In this document: piece after piece, positions 1-6,508 of the stretch
How positions within the stretch are numbered: the stretch's first letter is position 1
Layout of the letters: each line of letters starts with the position of its first letter
NCBI GenBank assembly: GCA_003131985.1
Contig: PKWH01000149.1
Location: forward strand, 441 to 6,984
DNA: 6,544 bases
DNA from: Acidobacteriota bacterium
GTDB lineage: Bacteria > Acidobacteriota > Terriglobia > Acidiferrales > UBA7541
Reading direction: 5' to 3'
Notes under the pieces: model-generated
Database searches by the model: none
Seen by the model: only the letters and a program-made list of their open reading frames with translations
What the model was told of the DNA's origin: nothing
Made by a program: the position numbers and the translations under genes

Positions 1-792
1 CACGATATTCGCACCGACGCGAATGGAGTTCGCTTCGCCATGGGCGTGATTCCCCAAGCGCTGACTTCCGATCCGGAGCTCACCGCGGTAGAGAATATGG
101 AGGTGCACGCAAAACTCTACGGAGTTCCCCGGCAGAAGCGCGGCCAGATTATCCACGATTTGCTGTCGGACGTGGATCTGCTCAAGTTCAAGGATGCGCT
201 GGTTCGCACTTTCTCCGGCGGCATGAGGCGGCGGCTTGAAATTGCGCGCGGATTGATTCATTCGCCAAAGATTTTGTTCCTCGACGAACCGACCACCGGC
301 CTGGATCCGGTTTCAAGAACGAACGTGTGGCAAATGATTCGCGCGCTGCGCGAGAAATCCGAACTCACGATATTAATCACCACGCACTACATGGACGAAG
401 CCGACAAGCTTTGTGACCGCATCGCGATTGTGGATCACGGGATACTCGCCGCTCTGGACTCGCCCGCGCGGCTGAAGGACAGCATTCCCGGCACAGATAC
501 GGTGGAAGCTGAATTTGAAAAAGCTCCAGCCGACTGGATCGCCCAATTGCAAACATTGGCGCATGTGACCAGCGTAACGGACCGCGATGGCGTTGTGCAC
601 ATTGCGTCGAATGACGGGCCGGCCGCCATCGCTGCGTTGATGGATTTAACGCGCTCTCGAGGCGTGGTGGTACGAAGAGTTTCAGTGCAAAGCACGACGC
701 TCGACGACGTTTTCGTGCACTACACCGGAAACGATTTGCGGGATGCGGCGAAAGAAGGAGCGCGCTATGACGTTGGCCACCTCTATCGTTAG
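1..792 (+). CDS. ABC transporter ATP-binding protein, DrrA-like, 5'-truncated by window edge
   Basis: This is the cytoplasmic ATPase of an ABC-2 type exporter; it hydrolyses ATP to power the permease encoded next. The reading frame is open from base 1 (first residues HDIRTDANGVRF), so the ATG at 40 is internal and the true start, with Walker A, lies left of the window. Counting residues from base 1, the Q-loop glutamine is residue 19 (GVIPQ). The ABC signature FSGGM is residues 71-75, Walker B ILFLDE is 91-96, and a D-loop GLD follows at 298-306. The switch histidine is residue 129 (TTHY). After about residue 160 comes the C-terminal extension usual in drug- and lipid-export ATPases of the DrrA/CcmA group, ending in the typical TLDDVFVHYTG. 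All visible catalytic motifs are intact. It is the first visible gene of an operon with the permease and a small membrane protein. The transported substrate cannot be told from the ATPase. Confidence 0.95.
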   Translation, partial: HDIRTDANGVRFAMGVIPQALTSDPELTAVENMEVHAKLYGVPRQKRGQIIHDLLSDVDLLKFKDALVRTFSGGMRRRLEIARGLIHSPKILFLDEPTTGLDPVSRTNVWQMIRALREKSELTILITTHYMDEADKLCDRIAIVDHGILAALDSPARLKDSIPGTDTVEAEFEKAPADWIAQLQTLAHVTSVTDRDGVVHIASNDGPAAIAALMDLTRSRGVVVRRVSVQSTTLDDVFVHYTGNDLRDAAKEGARYDVGHLYR

Positions 793-835
793 CCGCAAAG
801 CGCCGCGGGAATGCGCGGAAGGCCGCCGGCGATGA
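767..835 (+). CDS. possible 22-codon leader/coupling mini-ORF between ATPase and permease
   Basis: A short frame starts at ATG 767, six bases after a strong purine-rich GAAGGAG (754-760). It encodes MTLATSIVSRKAPRECAEGR followed by two arginines, and stops at TGA 833-835. It overlaps the end of the ATPase gene (stop 790-792) in another frame. Its stop overlaps the preferred permease start in an ATGA arrangement (ATG 832-834). This is the classic geometry for translational coupling, so the mini-ORF may carry ribosomes to the permease start. No protein family is recognisable, and the peptide could be unstable or meaningless. A second reading is that it is a relic N-terminus of the permease now out of frame. 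The signal is structural only; there is no evidence of expression. Confidence 0.3.
   Translation: MTLATSIVSRKAPRECAEGRRR
817..822 (+). promoter_or_regulatory. ribosome binding site choosing the permease start at 832
   Basis: GGAAGG lies nine bases before ATG 832. The in-frame alternative ATG at 811 has no usable purine-rich motif at a proper distance and would add only a MRGRPPA extension not expected for the family. This supports 832 as the start. Confidence 0.6.
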
Positions 836-1950
836 ATTTCGGCCGCACATGGGCGCTGATCGAACGCGATCTCCGCAAATTCTTCCGCAGCCCTGCGCTG
901 ATGATGACTTCCATGATTTTCCCTCTGATGCAATTGATCGTGCTGGGCTACGCTTTTGGCGGCAAGGTTACCGGCGTCCTGGTGGCTTTCGTGGATGTGG
1001 ACCATTCGGCGGAATCGCAAAAGGTTCGCGAAATGTTTAACGGCATTGCCGCAGGACCGCGAACCTTCCACGTGATCGATTATAATTCCGTACAAAAGGC
1101 CGACGAAGATCTTCGCAATGGTTACGTCCGCGCGGTGATTTACGTACCGCAGGATTTCTCGCAGCGTTTCTACCATCGCGATCGCCCGCGAATTGCTTTT
1201 ATGCAGGACAATACCGACCAATTCATCTCGAGCGCGGTTCTGGAGCGCGTCCAGGAGATGGTGGAGCAGCTCAATGCTCCGGATGTGACGCCGCGGCTCG
1301 CCAACCAAGTGCAGTTGAACACCGTGGAAATTTATCCCTACATCGATTACATCAAATATCTGCTGGCAGGGTCGATCGCGCTTTCCATCTTTGTGGTGGC
1401 CATGATCGGCGGCGGCATTACTTTTATTGACGACAAAGCGCGCGGCCTGCACGAAGGATATCTTGTAACTCCCATCAAGAAAACAGAACTGGTGGCGGGC
1501 CTGATTGGCGCGGGCACGATCAAAGGATTAATGGCTGGAATGGTGCTGACCGTCATCGGCGGAATGATTGCGGGGATTCCGCGAATCTGGGATCCGGTGC
1601 GGCTGTTTTATCTGGCGATCGTGGTGACTGCGGCAGCCATCGCGATGATGAGTTTCATGTTTCTGCTGATGGTTCGCGTGGATGATCCGTTGGTGCCGCG
1701 CGCCACGTTCGGCGTTCTCAATACGCTGCTCTTCTTTCCTTCCGGCGCGGTCTATCCGATTCAAGCTTTTCCTCGCTGGCTTCGCTGGATCTCGATCATC
1801 GACCCGTTCACGTATACCGTGCACGCTCTGCGGAACCTGACGCTCAAAGACACGGGCATTGGAGGAATTTACGTGGACGTGTTAGTTTTGTTGGGCATCT
1901 CAGCCGTCATGATTGCCGGGTGCTTGGCGCTGTTCAAACGCCAACTGTAA
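832..1950 (+). CDS. ABC-2 type transporter permease (DrrB-like)
   Basis: This is the integral membrane subunit of the exporter, expected to work as a dimer with the ATPase encoded upstream. From the chosen ATG it is 372 residues. The cytoplasmic N-terminus (RDLRKFFRSP) is followed by a first membrane span at about residues 22-44 (containing IFPLMQLIVLGYAFGG). A roughly 130-residue extracytoplasmic domain runs from about 45 to 175. Five hydrophobic spans follow at about 177-199, 220-248, 257-282, 292-310 and 346-367. The loop ARGLHEGYLVTPIKKTEL (about 203-220) and IIDPFTYTVHALRNL (322-336) match the usual ABC-2 motifs. The long loop between the first two spans is typical of the larger ABC2_membrane_3 subgroup rather than the short 250-residue form. 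An in-frame ATG at 811 would add seven residues, but the ribosome site at 817-822 favours 832. A single small-protein gene follows 15 bases after the stop. The substrate is unknown; drug, lipid or polysaccharide export are all possible. Confidence 0.93.
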   Translation: MNFGRTWALIERDLRKFFRSPALMMTSMIFPLMQLIVLGYAFGGKVTGVLVAFVDVDHSAESQKVREMFNGIAAGPRTFHVIDYNSVQKADEDLRNGYVRAVIYVPQDFSQRFYHRDRPRIAFMQDNTDQFISSAVLERVQEMVEQLNAPDVTPRLANQVQLNTVEIYPYIDYIKYLLAGSIALSIFVVAMIGGGITFIDDKARGLHEGYLVTPIKKTELVAGLIGAGTIKGLMAGMVLTVIGGMIAGIPRIWDPVRLFYLAIVVTAAAIAMMSFMFLLMVRVDDPLVPRATFGVLNTLLFFPSGAVYPIQAFPRWLRWISIIDPFTYTVHALRNLTLKDTGIGGIYVDVLVLLGISAVMIAGCLALFKRQL

Positions 1951-1965
1951 ATCCAAGGAGCGCTT

Positions 1966-2427
1966 GTGGGACTTTTTGATTCAACCGAAGAACATCCGCC
2001 GGCCAAGATGATGCGTTATGTCATCACCGGCCTGGTCTTCATCGCGCTTCTTATAGGCGCGGCTGCGTATTTGCTTCGCTTTCACAAGGAAGAAAAAACA
2101 ATTCGGCATTTTATGGATACTCTGGTTGCGGAAAATATGGAAGAAGGGTATCGAATTTGGAAACCAACGCCGACGTATTCCTTAAAAGATTTCCTCGAAG
2201 ATTGGGGACCGAACGGCTATTACGGCCCGATCAAGAGCTATCACATCGAAAACTTGGAACGCTTGCCTAACGCCTCGGGCGGCGCGTCTTCTGGCGTTGT
2301 AGCCACGATCGAACTCAGTCCTTACCAGCCGTTTCCTGACGATCACGACGCGGCAAAACAAAGTAAAACGAAGGAAGTTCGCATTTGGGTGGAATTCAAG
2401 GATCAATCGCTGGGCTTCCCGCCATAA
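1966..2427 (+). CDS. single-span membrane protein of unknown function in ABC export operon
   Basis: This is a 153-residue protein that I do not recognise as a named family. A GTG start at 1966 is preceded by AAGGAG (1955-1960) with five bases between. A short charged N-terminus (GLFDSTEEHPPAK) leads to one hydrophobic span at about residues 17-38 (VITGLVFIALLIGAAAYLL). After it come basic residues, then a soluble domain of about 110 residues. That domain has a helical start (EEKTIRHFMDTLVAENMEEGYRI), an aromatic, glycine-rich patch (EDWGPNGYYGP, 78-88), and probable beta strands ending in KEVRIWVEFKDQSLGFPP. The layout, a helix that counts out residues then a curved sheet, resembles small NTF2-like or Coa1/DUF4878-like membrane-anchored domains, but this is only a shape comparison. 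The gap of 15 bases to the permease stop argues for co-transcription and perhaps an accessory role in the exporter. No cysteines, lipobox or catalytic motif is visible. Confidence 0.85.
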   Translation: MGLFDSTEEHPPAKMMRYVITGLVFIALLIGAAAYLLRFHKEEKTIRHFMDTLVAENMEEGYRIWKPTPTYSLKDFLEDWGPNGYYGPIKSYHIENLERLPNASGGASSGVVATIELSPYQPFPDDHDAAKQSKTKEVRIWVEFKDQSLGFPP

Positions 2428-2478
2428 CCGCCAGATTTCGTAGGGAGGACGCGACGGGACTTCGGGCGCGTTGGGGAA

Positions 2479-2652
2479 TTACTGAGCGTCGATGCGCGCC
2501 TCGTCTATTAGCATAACCGGGATGTCGTCGCGGATCGGATAAACGCGCCGGCAGGCTGAGCATTTCAATCCATTTTTGTCGGCTGTCAGAACAACCGGAG
2601 TCTTGTCCACCGGGCAAACCAAAATGTCGAGCAATTCCTTAGACACGGCCAT
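2479..2652 (-). CDS. Trm112/UPF0434-like small protein
   Basis: This 57-residue protein belongs to the Trm112-like family, whose better-known members are small zinc-ribbon activators of methyltransferases. Bacterial UPF0434 members (YcaR type) are mostly of undefined role. The diagnostic pattern is present: KELLDILVCPVDK near the N-terminus, CSAC at residues 31-34, and the conserved YPIRDDIPVML then DEAR. Only three cysteines remain (13, 31, 34), because the position usually held by a second cysteine in CPxC is aspartate (CPVD). This variant occurs naturally in some bacterial lineages, so it need not be a defect. The ATG at 2652 is chosen over an upstream in-frame GTG at 2664 because GGAGG sits five bases before it. 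It lies 70 bases downstream of the GH57 gene on the same strand and may share its transcript. It converges with the export operon. Confidence 0.88.
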   Translation of the reverse strand: MAVSKELLDILVCPVDKTPVVLTADKNGLKCSACRRVYPIRDDIPVMLIDEARIDAQ

Positions 2653-2657
2653 CGCTT

Positions 2658-2662
2658 CCTCC
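2658..2662 (-). promoter_or_regulatory. ribosome binding site setting the Trm112-like start
   Basis: On the minus strand GGAGG is followed by AAGCG and then ATG at 2652. Starting at the GTG at 2664 would place this motif inside the coding region, so the shorter 57-residue protein is preferred. Confidence 0.6.
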
Positions 2663-2722
2663 ACTTTTTCTTCCAGCGCACTGTAGCAGAGCCCGGCGAT
2701 TCAGAGCAAATGAGCGCGGTCA

Positions 2723-4843
2723 CTAATCGCGCTTGCCTGGCAAGTGTTTGACTTTCAGCGCGAGTCTTCCCTTCCATTCCGCGCCCGGTGCCAGCTCCAC
2801 GGGCCACACTGCGATGATTTGCGAGCCTTGGTAGATGCGCTCGAAACCGTCCTCGGATTCTGAGACGCTTTCTATCGGCGTCACCCAAAAATCCTGAGCT
2901 CTTGGCGCGCCCAGCGTCACACTTACTCCCTGCCACTCATCGACAACACGCAATTCCGAAGCAGGAGTTGCGGAGCCCCAACGCAAAGGATAGCGCTGGC
3001 CCTGGATTTCAAAATATCGATCCGGCGCGGAAGGCGCCAGAAAATTTATGACCGCCTCGATTCCGACGAACACGGAAGCCGAGCCGGGCGCAGTTCGCCG
3101 TAATTTCACATCACAGGCAATTTCGAATCCTTGGGGCGTCGGCGCAAAGGAGAATGTCTTCTCAGCGGGCCAATCCGCGCTCTCTTCCGACGCAAACGTG
3201 GCGTTTGCGGGCGAGAGGTCTACGAGGCGATATCCGCCACCAGCCAAGCCGGCATCCTCTTCGAGCCGCACGGTTGCGCAATCCTCATACTTCTTGCCCC
3301 GGCCGAAAAGCTTCAACCGGAAAGCATTCTGCGACCAGCGATCGTAATTCAAAAATCGCTCCAGGCCCGGTTCCTTCATACGCGTCTGTTCGTGAATGGA
3401 CTGCACACCCTGCGTGCTCTTCGCAGTCAAATTCTTCAAAGCCGCGTGATACGTCTCTGGTTTCCGGCAAAGCGAATTAATCAACGCGGCACTGGACTCG
3501 CGGCAATCGATCGCGGAAATCGTAGCGCCGTCGTGAGGCACCAGAACCGCAGCGTAGCGGTCGGAGTAGAAATAAATTTCGTCGCGGCCGTCGGCATTGA
3601 AATCAAGTGTTGCTACGTCGGCGTATTCGCGGCCTCGGTGCGTAAGAGAGTCAGCAATAGCCTCCGCCTGTACCAGGGCTTGCCAAAGTGCCGTCCTTAA
3701 GTGGGGAGAATAAAGGCCGCCGAAAACACCGTGCCAGTAGGCGTCGTTACATTGGCTTCGGAGGACGAGTGTTTTAGCCTGGTCGCGCGCGGCGAGAAAT
3801 GGCTTGTCGTGGCGGCGGCTTTGATCGAGGCGCCGGACTTTCGCCGACACGTGCAGCATTTTCTTGTGCAAGAGGTTCGACTCGCAATACTTCGAGAAGA
3901 AATTTCTCCAAATGCCGCCGCGCAGGAAAGGCAAGTCTGCCGGCCGGTTGGCGAATTCTGCCGTCAGCGCGTGGTAGCGATTTCGCGCGGGCGTGGGCAA
4001 CGACCATTCCATCATTTCGGTGTAGGAGGCAGTCGGAAGGTCGGCGCGGCCGAATGGCGCGTGCGAAGAGACGCTGTCAGCGGGCGTGCTGGTTTCCAGC
4101 CAATCGGCATTGCGTTCAAGCTCGGAGAAGAAATTTTCGAGCCAGCGATCGCGATAGCAATGATCGTACGTGCCGGGCCACACGCCGAACTTTTCCATGT
4201 CGTCGCCCATGGAAGCAAAACCGCCCGGATGCTCGGTGGCAGCACGGCGCAAAAATTGAGTAGTCTCTTCCACGCCGCGGAACGGAATCAAGTATCGCAG
4301 CGATTTCAAACCGGGAAGAAGTTTCACCCAATGGCATTGATCTTCAGCAGTGTAGTAGCCGAAGAGTTGCTCCAACTCAAAGCCGGCACCGAGGAAATGG
4401 TTGTCATCAACGAGGGTGTATTCAACGCCCGCTGCTGCGAGCGACGACGGAAGCTGCGGCTCCCACACTCGTTCTGCAAGCCATGCACCCTTTGGACGCC
4501 GGCCAAAATGTTTCTCGATGTAATCCGCGAGCCTGGTGATCTGTTCCAAGCGATCCTCGGGAGGGATTACTGCCAGGATCGGCTCGTAGAAGCCGCCGCC
4601 TACGATTTCCGCCTGCCCACGTTTTACCAGCCCGCGAAGCTGCTCGAAATATTCCGGATGCGCGCGTTCCAGCCACTCGAGCAACGCGCCTGAATAATGC
4701 AGGCCCAGGCGAATCGCGGGATGGCGTTCGAGGACCTGCACGAAAGGCAGATAGGAATGTTGATAGGCGCGCTCCATCACATCATCGAAATTCCCGACGG
4801 GTTGATGCGCGTGAATCAGGAGCGCTAGCTGAAATTTCGCCAC
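2723..4843 (-). CDS. GH57 family glucan enzyme, 4-alpha-glucanotransferase / alpha-amylase type
   Basis: This 706-residue cytoplasmic enzyme (no signal peptide) acts on alpha-1,4-glucans. It probably transfers or hydrolyses maltooligosaccharides in glycogen or starch metabolism. All five GH57 conserved regions are visible: HQP (13-15), GGGFYEPIL (82-90), WLAERVWEP (121-129), GDDMEKFGVWP (213-223) and LPTASYTEMMEW (269-280). By position E124 is the expected nucleophile and D214 or D215 the acid, close to Glu123 and Asp214 of the Thermococcus litoralis glucanotransferase. A helical middle region follows (about 290-400, like DUF1925). A long beta-rich C-terminal part (about 405-700, like DUF1926) includes DFNADGRDEI (414-423), which resembles a calcium-binding loop. 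Overall order and length match that glucanotransferase group (about 660 residues), slightly longer. The start is GTG with AAGAGG (4851-4856) seven bases before it, and the gene ends in tandem stops TAG TGA. Transferase versus amylase activity cannot be decided from sequence. Confidence 0.93.
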   Translation of the reverse strand: MAKFQLALLIHAHQPVGNFDDVMERAYQHSYLPFVQVLERHPAIRLGLHYSGALLEWLERAHPEYFEQLRGLVKRGQAEIVGGGFYEPILAVIPPEDRLEQITRLADYIEKHFGRRPKGAWLAERVWEPQLPSSLAAAGVEYTLVDDNHFLGAGFELEQLFGYYTAEDQCHWVKLLPGLKSLRYLIPFRGVEETTQFLRRAATEHPGGFASMGDDMEKFGVWPGTYDHCYRDRWLENFFSELERNADWLETSTPADSVSSHAPFGRADLPTASYTEMMEWSLPTPARNRYHALTAEFANRPADLPFLRGGIWRNFFSKYCESNLLHKKMLHVSAKVRRLDQSRRHDKPFLAARDQAKTLVLRSQCNDAYWHGVFGGLYSPHLRTALWQALVQAEAIADSLTHRGREYADVATLDFNADGRDEIYFYSDRYAAVLVPHDGATISAIDCRESSAALINSLCRKPETYHAALKNLTAKSTQGVQSIHEQTRMKEPGLERFLNYDRWSQNAFRLKLFGRGKKYEDCATVRLEEDAGLAGGGYRLVDLSPANATFASEESADWPAEKTFSFAPTPQGFEIACDVKLRRTAPGSASVFVGIEAVINFLAPSAPDRYFEIQGQRYPLRWGSATPASELRVVDEWQGVSVTLGAPRAQDFWVTPIESVSESEDGFERIYQGSQIIAVWPVELAPGAEWKGRLALKVKHLPGKRD

Positions 4844-4866
4844 TTCTGTACCTCTTTGATGTTCAC

Positions 4867-4896
4867 AGAATAACCTGAATTCGGCGAACTTCCCAA
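4867..4896 (-). promoter_or_regulatory. weak candidate sigma-70-like promoter for the GH57 gene
   Basis: Reading the minus strand, TTGGGA (4891-4896) is separated by 18 bases from TATTCT (4867-4872). Each box matches the consensus at four of six positions. It sits 23 bases before the GH57 start codon, inside the 122-base gap after the B3/B4 gene. It could give GH57 its own transcript, but boxes of this quality also occur by chance. Confidence 0.25.
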
Positions 4897-4965
4897 GGAA
4901 CGGGCCGCCCGCATGTCTCTAGATATTTATCGCGAGCGTGTGAATTGCGCACTCACGGCTCCGCG

Positions 4966-5622
4966 TCAGCCTAGTCGAGAGATTCCAGAACGCGTGACCG
5001 ATGCTCCAGCGAACAGTGTGAGGCGCTCGATGATCCGCTTTATCGCCACTTCTAAGGACGCGTCGATAGCGCCGGCGGGTACGTAAAGAACGATTAGGAT
5101 ATCCTTGGCGCTCTCCGTGATCATGCTGCGCGTGGAATCACTTATGGGACTGCCAAACGGACCCTGGGAATCGGCGAGCAACGGCCGGCCCTGAAGATGC
5201 CAAGTCTGTTTGCCGATGCCTTCATAGCTCTCGCCTGCGACACCATGACGAAATTCGATGGGCTGCTGAATTCGCGAACGGTCATAACAACCGAATGGCC
5301 ATCCTGTTTCGATCGATCCGAGATTTCCGACGTCCACTACATTTGAAACGCGATAGAGACCTTTGCCTTGCACCACGCGCCGCAGCAAAGCTTCCGAAGA
5401 GGGACGATATTTCGAGGGGTCCATGCCCCACTCGCGGAACATTGCGCGGACGTCCCGAACCGGTTTCGATTCCGCCAAAGATTCCAGAGTGAATTCACGG
5501 CGCTTGCGTTCGCAGACTTCGTCCATCAACTGCGCTAGCGCTTGATCGGCGGGGGCAACGCGCACGGCGTCGGCCTCGATCGTGCCGAGTTTCACAGCCG
5601 GCAGCTTGATGTTGATTTCCAC
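4966..5622 (-). CDS. free-standing B3/B4 tRNA-binding-domain protein (PheRS-beta-like)
   Basis: This is a 218-residue protein of the B3/B4 family, related to the B3/B4 region of the phenylalanyl-tRNA synthetase beta subunit, which edits mischarged Tyr-tRNA(Phe). Stand-alone members have no settled role; tRNA or amino-acid binding is the usual suggestion. Visible family features include VRDVRAMFREWGMDPSKYRPS (about 55-75) and SEALLRRVVQGKGLYRVSNVVD (about 76-97, with a conserved R and N). Next come an S-IETGWPFGCYD-like strand at 103-114, GESYEGIGK (130-138), GRPLLADSQGPFGSP (145-159) and SDSTRSMIT (161-169). The last part (about 173-218) is a sheet and a helix. The first 40 residues are a short strand and a helix. 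The start is GTG, with GAGGAG (5626-5631) close before it; the spacing is tight. Divergent from the DUF309 gene across 80 bases. No synthetase core is present, so it cannot charge tRNA. Confidence 0.85.
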   Translation of the reverse strand: MEINIKLPAVKLGTIEADAVRVAPADQALAQLMDEVCERKRREFTLESLAESKPVRDVRAMFREWGMDPSKYRPSSEALLRRVVQGKGLYRVSNVVDVGNLGSIETGWPFGCYDRSRIQQPIEFRHGVAGESYEGIGKQTWHLQGRPLLADSQGPFGSPISDSTRSMITESAKDILIVLYVPAGAIDASLEVAIKRIIERLTLFAGASVTRSGISRLG

Positions 5623-5702
5623 GGTCTCCTCGCTCCCTCGATGAGCGGCTGCTATGATGGCTCGCGATTTAGAGAGTTTAACGGGAAAAGGATTACCAGG
5701 CG

Positions 5703-6098
5703 ATGAATTCCAGAGAACGAGACGAGAAATTCCAGCGGGGCGTTTCGCATTTTAACGCTCGGGAATTTTTCGAGGCTCACGAAGTGTGGGAGGAGATCTG
5801 GCTGGTGGAATCCGAGCCGGAGAGAACCTTTCTGCAGGGCATTATTCAAATCGCGGCGGCGTTTCATCATTACGGCCGCGCAAACCCCGATGGGGCGGAG
5901 TCGCTGCTCGCTGCCGGGATCGTCAAACTGTCGCGTTTTCCCGCGCATCATCGCGGTCTGGCGATCGAGGACCTGCGCGCATCGGCAAAACGGTGGGCAC
6001 GGAGCATTGGCGAAGGCCATAAACCCGAACAGGCGGAGATTCCGCAGTTGCGCCGGAGCAAGGCGCTTCCACCAGGAAGCAGCGGCGGCGATGATTGA
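5703..6098 (+). CDS. DUF309 family protein
   Basis: This 131-residue, probably all-helical cytoplasmic protein of the DUF309 family has no known biochemical role. The family marks are clear: FN at 17-18, the core AHEVWEEIW at 25-33, LQGIIQIAAA at 44-53 followed by HH at 55-56, and GAESLLAAGIVKLSRFP at 64-80. The paired His/Glu residues (H26, E27, E30, E31, H55, H56) sit where the family may bind a metal, which is inference only. The C-terminal tail from about residue 107 is low-complexity and charged, and looks unstructured. ATG 5703 is chosen because AAAGGA (5687-5692) lies about ten bases before it and the FN/AHE core begins soon after. It stands alone on this strand, 101 bases before the DUF59 gene, so co-transcription is possible but not shown. 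Confidence 0.85.
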   Translation: MNSRERDEKFQRGVSHFNAREFFEAHEVWEEIWLVESEPERTFLQGIIQIAAAFHHYGRANPDGAESLLAAGIVKLSRFPAHHRGLAIEDLRASAKRWARSIGEGHKPEQAEIPQLRRSKALPPGSSGGDD

Positions 6099-6199
6099 CA
6101 CGCGCGGACGACTATGAAACGCTGACTTGACGCTTGATTGCGACGGTTGAATTCCAGCGGCATCCAATATTGTAGTCTGTTCAAGCGAGGAGATACTAA

Positions 6200-6508
6200 A
6201 TGTCGGTCGAACGGGAACGCATCATGGACGCGCTACGACAATGTTATGATCCGGAGATTCCCATCAATATTGTGGATCTCGGGCTGATTTACGATGCGCA
6301 GTCCGACGACGCTGGAAACGTCGCGGTGAAAATGACGCTGACAACGCAAGGTTGCCCTTCTGCTCTGGCCATTCCCGAGCAGGTAAAAGCCCGGATAGCA
6401 ACCATCGACGAGGTGCGCGACGTGACCGTGGAAATCGTATGGGAGCCGGCGTGGAATCCGAGCATGATCAGTGAAAGCGGGCGGAAAGTACTTGGCCTCG
6501 AAGTCTAA
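6200..6508 (+). CDS. DUF59/MIP18 family Fe-S cluster assembly factor (SufT/PaaD-like)
   Basis: This is a 102-residue stand-alone DUF59 protein. Family members such as SufT assist maturation of iron-sulfur proteins, and others (PaaD) support specific oxygenases. The pattern is complete: DPEIPINIVDLGLIYD at 17-32, VKMTLTTQGCPSALAI at 43-58 with the conserved cysteine C52, and VRDVTVEIVWEPAWNPSMIS at 72-91 before a final GRKVLGL. In many relatives the late motif reads PPW, while here it is PAW, a mild change. The length equals that of SufT and contains only this domain, without the C-terminal ribbon of PaaD. ATG 6200 follows GAGGAG (6187-6192) by seven bases, a strong site. No suf, nif or paa genes are visible in the window, so the client is unknown. 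Confidence 0.92.
   Translation: MSVERERIMDALRQCYDPEIPINIVDLGLIYDAQSDDAGNVAVKMTLTTQGCPSALAIPEQVKARIATIDEVRDVTVEIVWEPAWNPSMISESGRKVLGLEV

Noticed and set aside
682..1452. A 256-codon minus-strand frame antisense to the permease.
   Set aside because: It is rich in His, Arg and Ala with no motif, as expected for the shadow of a membrane protein gene.
2428..2478. Possible bidirectional terminator between the convergent genes, around CGCGACGGGACTTCGGGCGCG.
   Set aside because: The four-base ends pair, but the inner stem is interrupted by mismatches and no T-run follows on either strand. It cannot be called a rho-independent terminator.
3701..4693. A 330-codon plus-strand open frame antisense to the GH57 gene.
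   Set aside because: It lies wholly inside a gene with all five GH57 motifs. It has no recognisable family, and such long antisense frames are common in GC-rich codon-biased genes.
5653..5658. TATGAT as a -10 box for the DUF309 gene in the 80-base divergent gap.
   Set aside because: The hexamer is a good match, but nothing like a -35 box sits 16-18 bases upstream, so it is too weak to annotate.
5652..6167. A 171-codon minus-strand frame over the DUF309 gene.
   Set aside because: The plus strand carries a clear DUF309 protein with its own ribosome site, and the antisense product has no family features.
6147..6173. TTGAAT and TATTGT as a promoter for the DUF59 gene.
   Set aside because: Spacing is only 15 bases and each hexamer is partial. 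Several TTGA words occur nearby (6127, 6134, 6147), so chance is likely.
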